A stretch of DNA of 64,000 nt from Hysterangium stoloniferum (GCA_015178975.1 WHVD01000093.1:248001-312000); one strand, 5' to 3'. Shown: positions 37,461-50,190, counted from the stretch's first letter. The notes: generated by a model from the sequence alone, not told the origin. Numbers and translations are program-made.

Positions 37461-39741
37461 GAGGTTCTCAATAAAATAGAATTAATGGCTGACGTGAAAT
37501 ACCTAATGATCTGTCATGTTTTGGACTCTGCCTCCATTCCGTTCCACCTCTAACACTTAATTTGGTGTTTACTTATCTTGTTTCATGATTACTTGTTTGG
37601 ATCTCATTATTACCAGATTTGGTATTGCATACATACAGTCTATCTAAACTACCTAATGTTGTACATACAATCCAGTCAGAAAATCAACTAAGTTTTCAGA
37701 CTAAGTCCTCCCCCAGTTACTTAGCACATACCCACTCCATCCCCATCTCACAACACTATCGACCTCATCAGAGCCTGTGGGCTTTCTGACTGGTCCCTGT
37801 TCCATCCTCATCTCTCATATCACCATGCTCACTATTGACCTCGTCGGAGCCCATGGGCTTCCCAACTGGTCTTTCAACCTATCAACCCTTTATCCATGGG
37901 TTTCTCCAGAAACCCTCTGCTAAGCTCTGCATGCACCTTAACAGTATTTTCTGACCTGGACTCACAGATTGTGTCAATATGCCACCAAGAAGAAAAGCAC
38001 CCATACAGGAATTGTTACCTGGACCCTCGACTCTTCATTCCCCACTTACTTTGTATACCAGCCAGACACTCACAAACCAGCCAGATGCCACAGATGAACC
38101 CCATATTGAAGAAGTCCCAGAAAACCTGGATGAATCTGAGCACAAGGACAAGTCCATGGCCCCCAACAAGGGCAAAGGTGTCAAAAATTCCCCATCTAAC
38201 GATTGACTGCCACTTTCAGATCCCACTTCCAAGTTGTTAGCAATCACTTTAGAAAGATTGATGAATCACATGCTTGGAGAAGGCAATAAAAAGGATCTGG
38301 AACCTCCATAGTTAAAAGTCAACACTCCAGAACCCTTTATGGGTTCCAACCCCAACAAACTTTCCACCTTCCTCATGCAATGTCACTTCAATTTCCACAA
38401 TTGATCTGCCACATTCTCCATGGACTCCCAAAAAGTCAATTATGCACTCTCACACCTCTCAGGATCCGCATTGAAATGGTTCAAACTGGCTTTTAGTGGA
38501 CTTTCCGAGGAAGAGCTGACCTGGCTTGAAGATTGGAATGCTTTTGTTGAGGAGCTAGAAACAAACTTTGGCCCATATTACCCGACCAGAGAAGCCGAGA
38601 ATAGCCTCACCAATCTTCATATGAAGGACAGCCAGCACATCACAGACTACATTGTCCAATTCAACAATCTTGCAGCTCATTGTCAGTGGGGTGATCCCAC
38701 TCTCCACCACCAGTTCTATACTGGTCTGCCATCCTGCCTGAAGGATGAAGTCTCAAAAGGTGAAGATGGCAAACCAAAAACACTGTCCCGTATGTGCCTC
38801 AAGGCTCAAAATGCAGATGTACACTATTGGGAACATCACATGGAAGTTGCCCATGAGACCTCTGTGGACAAGGCCAACAAGTTCATGGCCAACAAGCCCA
38901 ACAACAACACCCCATCCACCAGCAACCAAAACTCCACGCACTCTGATTGGAAGAATGACAAGAAGTCTTCCAACAACAACAACAAAGGTCAACAGTCCAG
39001 CAAGCAAACTGGAAAATCTGACCTTACAGGCAAGCTTGGACCTGATGGCAAACTTAACCCACAGGAAAGGCAGTGGCATATGGACAACAGCCTTTGTCTC
39101 TTGTGCAGAAAACCCAGTCATCGAGTTCTGGAATATCTGTTGGTGAAAGTAAACTCTGCAAAAGGTTGTACAGCCAAGATTTCCTCCACAGAATCCCCAT
39201 TGAAAGACAAACCAGCTTCCAACCCAAAAAAAGAGTAAGCAACCCCATGGATTCCACATGGGTTGGGGGTTGCATTATCTCTCCACACATTCATGAGTTT
39301 ACTTGTCTTAATGCATCTGCTCTTTTGAACTCTGACTCATTTTTTATTAAACTTATGTCTAATATGATCCTGAAATCCATTTTTTCAGCACTCATAGATT
39401 CTGGCTTGACTCATTGTTTTTTAGACACAAAGTTCATAAAAGAAATTCTGTGGTCAACTTATCCAATAAACCCAGTTAGATTCTGACTTTTCAATGGCAC
39501 AAGTAATTTGGTTATCACCCAAGCTTGCAACCTATCTATCCAGTTCCTGTGTGGAACATCTCAGTTGGTCACTTTCTATGTGACCCAGTTAGACTCAAGT
39601 TGCTGGGTTGTCCTAGGACATAACTGGCTTATCTGATACAATCCATTGATTGACTGGGTATCAAACAGTATAACTTTTTGGACACCCACAGCACCCAAGA
39701 CAACTGTATCTGACACGGCCTCCACGACACCCATGGCCTTC

Positions 39742-40430
39742 CACTGGAGGCACCCCAAGATTTTTGGAGTTGCAAAACCTTCAGAAAATCTTGCTATTTG
39801 GCCAAATTTGCTAAGCATTCTTTGAACTGGAAAAACTGTTTGAAAATCTTGAGTTTTAGTAGGTTTTTCTGAGGACAAAAATTGTATCTGAAAACCCTAA
39901 CAATGTTGATCAGGAAATTCTAAGGAAACGTTGTTGGAAATAGCCTATTTTCTGTGGATTTTCTAAATAGGAAAATTCTTAAAAAACCCTGGGTTTTGTT
40001 AGGGTTTTTCCACCCAACAGAATTCTATGAAAACTGTAATAATTTGCCTAGAGAAATCAATTGAAAACCACATATTTCTACTCAATTTTTCTGCTCAGGG
40101 AATTGGGTGAAAACTGTAATTTTTTGCCAGGAAAATCTTGTGCCAAGACAAAGTTTTGTTAATGTTTTGTCAAGGGGAAAACCATAATGAAATTGACAAT
40201 TTAATTATATGGGAAATCATTGAATAATTATAGATTTCAATAAGATTTTCCTTGGCCACAAACACTATGGAAATTCAAAAAATGTGTTGGTGAAATCTTG
40301 AAGAAATTAACATTTTCACATGAGTTTCTTAAAGGTTTTTCAAGATGAGAAACCTTGAACTGATTTTTCCTGATTGAGCATGATTCACAATTGTTTGGAA
40401 TGGTACAGTGGGATTCACAAATATTTAAGA
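39742..40430 (+). repeat. Foldback element, left unique arm (689 bp)
   Basis: Non-tandem part of the left arm. Compared with the reverse complement of 44675-45363 I find one difference (G at 39930) and no length change. AT-rich and non-coding. Confidence 0.9.
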
Positions 40431-43400
40431 GGATTGTTTTAGATTCAGGTAGATTCTTTTAGATTCAGATAGATTCTTTTAGATTCAGATAGATTCTTTG
40501 AGATTCTTTTAGATTCAGGTAGATTCTTGTAGATTCAGATAGATTCAGATAGATTCAGATAGATTCTTTTAGATTCACATAGATTATTTTAGATTCAGGT
40601 AGATTCTTGTAGATTCAGATAGATTCTTTTAGATTCAGATAGATTCCTTTAGATTCACATAGATTCAGATAGATTATTTTAGATTCAGGTAGATTCTTGT
40701 AGATTCAGATAGATTCTTTTAGATTCAGATAGATTCTCTTAGATTCATATAGATTCACATAGATTCTTTTAGATTCACATAGATTATTTTAGATTCAGGT
40801 AGATTCTTGTAGATTCAGATAGATTCTTTTAGATTCAGATAGATTCTTTTAGATTCTCTTAGATTCAGATAGATTCTTTTAGATTCACATAGATTCAGAT
40901 AGATTCTTTTAGATTCACATAGATTCTTTTAGATTCAGGTAGATTCTTTTAGATTCTTTTAGATTCTTTTAGATTCAGGTAGATTCTTTTAGATTCAGAT
41001 AGATTCAGATAGATTCAGGTAGATTCTTGTAGATTCAGATAGATTCAGATAGATTCAGATAGATTCTTGTAGATTCAGATATATTATTTTAGATTCAGGT
41101 AGATTCTTGTAGATTCAGATAGATTCTTTTAGATTCAGATAGATTCCTTTAGATTCACATAGATTCAGATAGATTGTTTTAGATTCACATAGATTATTTT
41201 AGATTCAGGTAGATTCTTGTAGATTCAGATAGATTCTTTTAGATTCACATAGATTCAGATAGATTCTTTTCGATTCAGATAGATTCTTTTAGATTCACAT
41301 AGATTCTTTTAGATTCACATAGATTCTTTTAGATTCACATAGATTCTTTTAGATTCACATAGATTCAGATAGATTCTTTTAGATTCTTTTAGATTCACAT
41401 AGATTCAGATAGATTCACATAGATTCAAATAGATTCTTTTAGATTCACATAGATTATTTTAGATTCAGGTAGATTCTTGTAGATTCAGATAGATTCAGAT
41501 AGATTCAGATAGATTCAGATAGATTCAGATAGATTCTTTTAGATTCACATAGATTCACATAGATTATTTTAGATTCAGGTAGATTCTTGTAGATTCAGAT
41601 AGATTCTTTTAGATTCAGATAGATTCTTTTAGATTCTCTTAGATTCAGATAGATTCTTTTAGATTCACATAGATTCAGATAGATTCTTTTAGATTCACAT
41701 AGATTCTTTTAGATTCAGGTAGATTCAGGTAGATTCTTTTAGATTCACATAGATTCAGATAGATTCTTTTAGATTCACATAGATTCAGATAGATTCTTTT
41801 CGATTCAGATAGATTCTTTTAGATTCACATAGATTCTTTTAGATTCACATAGATTCAGATAGATTCTTTTAGATTCTTTTAGATTCACATAGATTCAGAT
41901 AGATTCACATAGATTCAAATAGATTCTTTTAGATTCACATAGATTATTTTAGATTCAGGTAGATTCTTGTAGATTCAGATAGATTCACATAGATTCAGAT
42001 AGATTCAGATAGATTCAGATAGATTCAGATAGATTCTTTTAGATTCACATAGATTCACATAGATTCTTTTAGATTCACATAGATTATTTTAGATTCAGGT
42101 AGATTCTTGTAGATTCAGATAGATTCTTTTAGATTTAGATAGATTCTTTTAGATTCAGATAGATTCTTTTAGATTCTCTTAGATTCAGATAGATTCTTTT
42201 AGATTCACATAGATTCTTTTAGATTCAGGTAGATTCAGGTAGATTCTTTTAGATTCACATAGATTCAGATAGATTCTTTTAGATTCTTTTAGATTCAGAT
42301 AGATTCTTTTAGATTCACATAGATTCAGATAGATTCTTTTAGATTCACATAGATTCAGATAGATTCACATAGATTCAAATAGATTCTTTTAGATTCACAT
42401 AGATTATTTTAGATTCAGGTAGATTCTTGTAGATTCAGATAGATTCAGATAGATTCTAGAATCTATCTGAATCTATCTGAATCTATCTGAATCTACAAGA
42501 ATCTATCTGAATCTACAAGAATCTATCTGAATCTACAAGAATCTATCTGAATCTACAAGAATCTATCTGAATCTACAAGAATCTATCTGAATCTACAAGA
42601 ATCTATCTGAATCTACAAGAATCTATCTGAATCTACAAGAATCTATCTGAATCTACAAGAATCTATCTGAATCTACAAGAATCTATCTGAATCTACAAGA
42701 ATCTACCTGAATCTAAAAGAATCTACCTGAATCTAAAAGAATCTACCTGAATCTAAAAGAATCTATGTGAATCTAAAAGAATCTATGTGAATCTAAAAGA
42801 ATCTATCTGAATCTAAAAGAATCTATCTGAATCTATGTGAATCTAAAAGAATCTATCTGAATATATGTGAATCTAAAAGAATCTACCTGAATCTACCTGA
42901 ATCTAAAAGAATCTATGTGAATCTAAAAGAATCTATCTGAATCTAAGAGAATCTAAAAGAATCTATCTGAATCTATGTGAATCTAAAAGAATCTATCTGA
43001 ATCTAAGAGAATCTAAAAGAATCTATCTGAATCTAAAAGAATCTATCTGAATCTAAAAGAATCTATCTGAATCTAAAAGAATCTATCTGAATCTAAAAGA
43101 ATCTATCTGAATCTAAAAGAATCTATCTGAATCTAAAAGAATCTATCTGAATCTAAAAGAATCTATCTGAATCTAAAAGAATCTATCTGAATCTACAAGA
43201 ATCTAAAAGAATCTAAAAGAATCTAAAAGAATCTACCTGAATCTAAAAGAATCTACCTGAATCTAAAAGAATCTACCTGAATCTAAAAGAATCTATGTGA
43301 ATCTATCTGAATCTACAAGAATCTACCTGAATCTAAAATAATCTATGTGAATCTAAAAGAATCTAAAAGAATCTATGTGAATCTAAAAGAATCTATCTGA

Positions 43401-44674
43401 ATCTAAAAGAATCTAAAAGAATCTATCTGAATCTATGTGAATTTAAAAGAATCTATCTGAATCTACAAGAAACTACCTGAATCTAAAATAATCTATGTGA
43501 ATCTAAAAGAATCTATCTGAATCTATGTGAATCTAAAGGAATCTATCTGAATCTAAAAGAATCTAAAAGAATCTAAAAGAATCTATCTGAATCTATGTGA
43601 ATCTAAAAGAATCTAACTGAATCTATGTGAATCTAAAAGAATCTACCTGAATCTAAAAGAATCTACCTGAATCTAAAAGTATCTATGTGAATCTAAAAGA
43701 ATCTATCTGAATCTAAGAGAATCTAAAAGAATCTATCTGAATCTACAAGAATCTACCTGAATCTAAAATAATCTATGTGAATCTAAAAGAATCTATCTGA
43801 ATCTATGTGAATCTAAGAGAATCTATCTGAATCTAAAAGAATCTACCTGAATCTACAAGAATCTACCTGAATCTAAAATAATCTATCTGAATCTATGTGA
43901 ATCTAAAAGAATCTATCTGAATCTATGTGAATCTAAAAGAATCTATCTGAATCTAAAAGAATATATCTGAATCTAAAAGAATCTATCTGAATCTAAAAGA
44001 ATCTAAAAGAATCTATCTGAATCTAAAAGAATCTATCTGAATCTAAAAGAATCTATCTGAATCTAAAAGAATCTATCTGAATCTATGTGAATCTAAAAGA
44101 ATCTAACAGAATCTATCTGAATCTAAAAGAATCTACCTGAATCTAAAAGAATCTACCTGAATCTAAAAGAATCTATCTGAATCTAAAAGAATCTATCTGA
44201 ATCTATGTGAATCTAAAAGAATGTATCTGAATCTAAGAGAATCTAAAAGAATCTATCTGAATCTAAGAGAATCTAAAAGAATCTATCTGAATCTACAAGA
44301 ATCTACCTGAATCTAAAATAATCTATCTGAATCTAAGAGAATCTATCTGAATCTAAAAGAATCTATCTGAATCTACAAGAATCTACCTGAATCTAAAATA
44401 ATCTACCTGAATCTAAAATAATCTATCTGAATCTATGTGAATCTAAAAGCATCTATCTGAATCTATGTGAATCTAAAAGAATCTATCTGAATCTATGTGA
44501 ATCTAAAAGAATCTATCTGAATCTATGTGAATCTAAAAGAATCTATCTGAATCTAACAGAATCTATCTGAATCTATCTGAATCTATCTGAATCTATCTGA
44601 ATCTCAAAGAATCTATCTGGATCTAAAAGAATCTATCTGAATCTAAAAGAATCTACCTGAATCTAAAACAATCC
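40431..44674. repeat. Decamer satellite, two inverted arrays of AGATTCNNNT
   Basis: 40431-42457 consists of direct decamers AGATTC plus a three-base word plus T. 42458-44674 consists of the same decamers inverted. The variable words are mainly TTT, AGA, ACA, AGG, TTG and TCT. Unit phase never shifts across about 203 units on the left and 222 on the right: changes are substitutions only. The left array contains larger duplicated blocks, for example a rare CGATTC unit recurring 530 bp apart (41271 and 41801). The right array begins with a long alternation of two unit types (about 42490-42700) not mirrored on the left. Confidence 0.95.
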
Positions 44675-45363
44675 TCTTAAATATTTGTGAATCCCACTGT
44701 ACCATTCCAAACAATTGTGAATCATGCTCAATCAGGAAAAATCAGTTCAAGGTTTCTCATCTTGAAAAACCTTTAAGAAACTCATGTGAAAATGTTAATT
44801 TCTTCAAGATTTCACCAACACATTTTTTGAATTTCCATAGTGTTTGTGGCCAAGGAAAATCTTATTGAAATCTATAATTATTCAATGATTTCCCATATAA
44901 TTAAATTGTCAATTTCATTATGGTTTTCCCCTTGACAAAACATTAACAAAACTTTGTCTTGGCACAAGATTTTCCTGGCAAAAAATTACAGTTTTCACCC
45001 AATTCCCTGAGCAGAAAAATTGAGTAGAAATATGTGGTTTTCAATTGATTTCTCTAGGCAAATTATTACAGTTTTCATAGAATTCTGTTGGGTGGAAAAA
45101 CCCTAACAAAACCCAGGGTTTTTTAAGAATTTTCCTATTTAGAAAATCCACAGAAAATAGGCTATTTCCAACAATGTTTCCTTAGAATTTCCTGATCAAC
45201 ATTGTTAGGGTTTTCAGATACAATTTTTGTCCTCAGAAAAACCTACTAAAACTCAAGATTTTCAAACAGTTTTTCCAGTTCAAAGAATGCTTAGCAAATT
45301 TGGCCAAATAGCAAGATTTTCTGAAGGTTTTGCAACTCCAAAAATCTTGGGGTGCCTCCAGTG
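44675..45363 (-). repeat. Foldback element, right unique arm (689 bp)
   Basis: Mirror of 39742-40430 with identical length. The outermost seven decamers adjoining each arm also match almost perfectly before the two arrays diverge in unit order. Confidence 0.9.
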
Positions 45364-46505
45364 TTCCCAGCACCTGTGGCCTCGGTGGCCCCTGTGATCC
45401 CTACAGCACCCATGGCTTCCCCAGAACCCACAGCACCTCTGTCTATTTCTCTCATTAATGCTGCAGCATTCATTAGGGCTACAAAAATGGATGGATCCCA
45501 GGTGTTCACTATCAATTTGAAAATTGATGAAGCAACTGGACATTTTTTCAACTCTGGCATCTGAGCAATCCGCTGATCTAGAAGGCATCCCCAAGAAATA
45601 TCATGATTTCGTGGATGTTTTTAGTAAGTGTAAAGCTGACTGGCTTCCACCCCACAGAGAGTATGACTTAAAAATCGACCTCGAAGAAGGTGCCCAGCTA
45701 CCCCTTGGACATACATATGTACTGTATCTACCCGCTGTCCTCCATGGAACTTTCTGCAATCCGGGATTTCCTGGACAAACATTTGTCCATAGGTTTTATC
45801 AGACCCTTGAAGTCTCCTTTTGGAGCACCTGTTCTGTTTGTTAAGAAAAAGGATGGATCTCTTTGACTATGTGTTGATTTCAGAGGACTCAATGCTGTTA
45901 CATGGAAGGATAAGTATCCACTCCCACTTATATCTGACCTGCTCGATGCTCCACAGAATGCCTGGATTTATACCAAGATAGACCTTAAACATGCCTACCA
46001 CTTGGTCTGGATCTCCATGGGAGACAAGTGGAAAACCACTTTTAGGACCCAATATAGGGCTTTTGAGTGGTTGGTGATGCCCTTCAGGCTCACCAATGCT
46101 CCATCTGTTTTTCAATGTTTTATTAATGATATTTCTCTGACATGCTTGATGTATGCATCATTGTTTATCTGGATGACATTCTTATCTACTCCAAGGATCC
46201 CATGGTACATCACAAACAGGTTCACAAAGTTCTCCAGAGACTCAGACAACATGGTTTATTCACAAATGGTAAAAAATGTACTTTGACATGGACTCTGTGG
46301 AATATCTAGGTTTCATAATGGGACCCAACAGACTCCATATGGATGAAGCCAAAGTACAAGTCATCAAAGATTGGCCAGAACCCAGAAAAGTCAATGATAT
46401 ACAGTCTTTCCTTGGCTTTGCCAATTTTTACTGACGGTTTATCCACAGATATTCCAAAATCACAGTTCCCCTTAATTGTCTTACACACAAGGGCACTCTG
46501 TGGAA

Positions 46506-46930
46506 GGGCCACCTCAGTAGAGCCTGTGGTACTCACACTAGACCAACTAACAGAGGGATATCCAGAGTATATTAGGTAGCTACTAGATACAGATAAGGAC
46601 TACTCACCTAACAGAGGGATATCCAGAGTATATTAGGTAGCTACTAGATACAGATAAGGACTACTCACCTAACAGAGGGATATCCAGAGAGAAAAGGATA
46701 AGGAGGCACCTCTGCTAGATGTTCCGAAACATGGGGGTGTCTAAAAATAGAATGACAGCTTACCCTCAATGGTCCATAACTATCTACTCTATCCTAGAAT
46801 ATTCCTAGAGGATGGAACAGTCCTCTGAAAAATGTGAGAAAAATATAGGAAACAATATAAAATAGCCTCTAAGGGTTAGTAAGTATAGACATAACAAAAA
46901 TCAAGAGATAAGACATAGAATGTCCCCTTA
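46506..46930. mobile_element. 425-bp insert with 12-bp target duplication and 61-bp tandem repeats
   Basis: Flanked by CACTCTGTGGAA on both sides (46494-46505 and 46931-46942). Inside, a 61-bp unit occurs twice plus a partial third copy (46547-46688). There is no ORF, no inverted terminal repeat and no clear Pol III box. The long duplication suggests target-primed or other non-LTR insertion, but the family is unknown. Confidence 0.6.
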
Positions 46931-47440
46931 CACTCTGTGGAATTTTGATGATAAGTGTCAAAAAGCTTTCAATCTTTTAAAAAATTCGTTTTCATCAGCT
47001 CCAATCCTTTCACATTGGAAATTGGACTTTCCACTCTGACAGAGAAGTCCACCCCATGGCTTTTCTGTCCCAGACTTTCATCAGACCAGAGCTCAATTAT
47101 GATGTTCATGACAAAGAACTCCTAGCAATTTTTACAGCCTTCAAATCTTGGAAACATTATTTGGAGGGTGTGGGAATTCCAATTGACATTGTAACAGATC
47201 ACAAAAACCTGGAATATTTTTCAACTATGAAACCTTTGACCCGCCAACAAGCCTATTGGTCTGAATACCTATCAGCCTTTAATATGATTATCTGTTTTCG
47301 ACCTGGCCACCTTGGTAGCAAACCCAATGCTTTAACTAGATGATGGGATGTCTATCCTAAAGAGGGGAGCAACGACTATGCCACAGTAAACCCACACAAC
47401 TTGAAACCCATTTTCATAAACCAGCAGCTTACCGCATCAG

Positions 47441-48280
47441 TGTTAGGATACACACACAGGCCGGGTTTCCAGAGAAACCCGCAGGATATCCGGTAGGACT
47501 TGGCTTCAGCTTATAGGCTGCACCCTTGCTAGATCGTGTTGTCCAATTTCAAACGGATGGATGGGGATCCCGGGGAGTCCGGGCGGGGTTCGTGGGTCAT
47601 AGGTCGTAAGTCGGAGGTCGTGGGTCGTAGGTCGGGGGTCATGGGTCGTAAGTCGAGTTAGTTGAGGGAGGTAGATGTGCCGGAGCCTGTGGGCTCTGAC
47701 TAGTGCAAGCGATGTGAATCGAGTAAGGTTTTAGAGCGGAAAATATTATTAGATTACTGGGGGGAATCTAAGCTAATTTTCTGACTGGATTGTATGTACA
47801 ACATCTGCCAGTTTATATAGACCATGGAGTGAATGACATACCAAATCCAGTAATGGCAAAACGAAACTAACAAAACATGAAACGGGAATAGTAAACACCA
47901 AATTGGTGTTAGGAACGGAACGGAATGGAGTGGAGTCCAAATCGTGACAAAGCATAACCCATAATGGGAAACGGAGCGGGAGCGGAGTCCTAAATCGTGA
48001 CAGGTCATTTGACTAAAATGGGAACGGGGCTCGATTAGAGCAGTGACGGGATGCTAAGCGGGGTCCGGTGACTGGTGCGTGGGACGAAGATGGACATAGA
48101 CAGAGACGGAGTCCAGGGGAAGTCCGGTGACTGATATGTGTCGTAATGAGGTCGAACGTAACGAGTCTTGACGTGACGGAGTCCGGGCGGGAAATCCTAT
48201 AAACAGACAATTGGTGCTTGTAGCGTGTGGGGGTGTACAGGTTAGTGCCCAGAGTCCGGCGGGATTGTCCGGTCGTAACA
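47441..48280 (-). mobile_element. Solo LTR, family B
   Basis: 840 bp, TGTTAGGATAC...GGTCGTAACA, with exact 5-bp duplication ATCAG (47436-47440 and 48281-48285). It contains a short GTCG-rich tandem region and the shared LTR motif (47496-47526). Inserted in the old Gypsy element. Confidence 0.92.
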
Positions 48281-48467
48281 ATCAGTCCACATGACTTTTC
48301 TCATCCATCCCATCATCTGTGGAATTATCATTATGGATATTGAGAAACTACATCAAGATATTCTATTAGCAATTCTGCTAGATCTGATAACCAAAGCACA
48401 TCTTGACAATCCTGTGGACCCCAGTCAACCCTGGTGGTCTCTTGATCAGCATGGTTTCATTAGACTT

Positions 48468-49190
48468 TGTTATGACTGTGTCGCAACCCTTCGCACGCCG
48501 ACGGTCCCCGATGGAATACCCTTGTTATACGCCTTTGACAATACAAGATCTCGGAAGCCGTCGGTCCCCCGATGCTGACGTATGCTCTCCGGTCAATCAA
48601 ACCCGACTACGCCTTTCTGTCTGGTTATGCTTTGATATGTCCCTTTCATCATGTTGATCCGTCTCATCTTATGTTCCACATATGTCTATCTATATTTGTA
48701 GTCCTTGAACTATTTCCTTTTATCGTAATTTCCATTCTCGGTTATCATCGGCCTCCGAACTAATCATAAACTTCCTGTTCCTAGTCAAGCTTATTGTTAA
48801 TGCCGTTTTCCGCCCTCCTCCCCATTAGTACTTTCTAGACGCCTGTTACTTGTATATGAACTCGCTGTAATTGTAGTTACTAGGCAATCAGAATATCGAC
48901 TCAGAATACCCTCATACGTCTGTAGCAGTCTCATACTAGAAGAATCCCCCTTCCGCCTTCGCATGCGCTCGCCCACTCTCGGCCCCGACCCCTTGGCCCG
49001 ACACTTGACTTGTCCTTCAGTTCCAATCGGTATCTCGCCGAAAGGTTCTTCTTAGGATTTAGTCTTCGCCTGTCCGAAATTTAAGGACAACCTACGGATA
49101 TTTGCGAGGGTGCAGCACATAAGCTGAAGCCAAGTCCTCCCGATCGGTCCCCGTCGGCCACCGACATTAGTCAGTTTCTAGTTCTTAACA
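48468..49190 (+). mobile_element. Solo LTR, family F
   Basis: 723 bp, TGTTATGACTG...GTTCTTAACA, flanked by exact GACTT duplications (48463-48467 and 49191-49195). Related to the copy at 50435. Shared LTR motif, in inverted sense on the plus strand, at 49107-49138. Confidence 0.92.
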
Positions 49191-50190
49191 GACTTGACAA
49201 TCACATATATGTACTGGACTCCGATGGCCTCCACCTCAGGATTCTCTAGTACAAACATGACCATCCACTCTTGGGACATTTTGGGTTTTACAAGACTCTA
49301 TCAATGATAAGAAGAGAATATACTTGGCCTGGACTCCGAGATTTCATTAAGCACTATTGTAAATCTTGCATTACTTGTCCACACTCTAAATCACAGCATC
49401 ACAAGCCTTACAGCCTTCTGAAACAACTCCCAGTAATGGAACACCCATGGAATTCCATCTCTATGGATTTCATTGAACATCTACTGGACACTGAAGGCTT
49501 TTCTGCCATTCTAGTCATTGTTGACAGATTCTCAAAACAAGGTATTTTCATCCCTACACATGATACCATCACATCCATGCAGCTAGCAGAACTTTTTATG
49601 ATCAATGTATTTTCCAAGCATGGAGTTCCATCCCATGTACTGTAGCTTCTGATTGAGGATCAGAGTTTGTATCTCACTTCTTAAGATCCCTTGGGAAATC
49701 CTTGGATATGAAATTACACTTCACATCCAGATAACACCCAGAAGGCAATGGACAAACTGAGTGTGTCAACCAGACATTGGAACAATATCTCCATGTATAT
49801 TGCAACTATCAACAGGACAATTGGAAATCCCTGTTACCACTTGCAGAATTATGCACCCTCAGCCTACTGCCATTTCTCCATTCTTCACAAATAAAGGGTA
49901 CAATCCAAATATTATGGTATACCCAGAACAGAATCTTGCCTCTGCCCATGCTCAAGAGTTCATCACGGACCTCCATGAGCTCCACAAGGAACTCCAGACT
50001 GCAATAAAATCCACTTAAGAGCAATATCAGCATTCAGTGGACAAAAGCCAGATTCCACCACCTAACTTCAAAATTGGTGATCGCATTTTTGTCAAAGCTC
50101 AATTCTTCTGAAGTACCTGTCCATCAAAGAAACTTGCTGAAAAATATTTAGGTCTGTTTGAAATAATAGCACAAGTAAACCCCTGTATGG

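Larger units (their letters stand above)
39742..45363. mobile_element. 5.6-kb foldback (palindromic) element with CACTG ends
   Basis: The whole 5622 bp is one inverted repeat centred between 42457 and 42458 (AGATTCT|AGAATCT). It begins CACTGGAGGCACC and ends with the reverse complement GGTGCCTCCAGTG, flanked by the trinucleotide TTC on both sides (39739-39741 and 45364-45366). CACTG/CACTA ends with a 3-bp target duplication are characteristic of the CACTA/EnSpm superfamily. Long inverted arms built from short tandem units are characteristic of foldback elements. No ORF of any length is present, so it would depend on a transposase supplied elsewhere. It is inserted in the old Gypsy element. 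Confidence 0.85.
37511..50190 (+). mobile_element. Second Ty3/Gypsy element, old and heavily broken, with nested insertions
   Basis: A partial 5' LTR of family B (37511-37943) is followed by gag (start MPPRRKAPIQELL at about 37979; capsid-like region 38420-39230), protease (ALIDSG near 39400), reverse transcriptase (about 45600-46430), RNase H (about 47060-47340), the integrase zinc finger and core (about 49270-49800) and the integrase C-terminal part to about 50190. It is related to, but distinct from, the chromovirus at 20703. It has more than ten breaks and no 3' LTR was found. Insertions into it are the foldback element 39742-45363, a 425-bp insert 46506-46930, and solo LTRs 47441-48280 and 48468-49190. 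Confidence 0.88.

Noticed and set aside
40431-44674. CRISPR-like or telomere-like array
   Set aside because: There are no spacers of unique sequence, the unit is 10 bp, and the unit is not a TTAGGG-type telomere repeat. The host is a eukaryote and the array sits inside a mobile element.
39742-45363. Simple assembly artefact (read folded on itself)
   Set aside because: An artefact would make both halves exact mirrors. Here the arrays differ in unit order and length, and the ends carry a target duplication. Raw reads would still be needed to exclude it fully.
45280-45594. Minus-strand ORFs at the right end of the foldback element
   Set aside because: They cross the element boundary and are the reverse of known Gypsy coding sequence.
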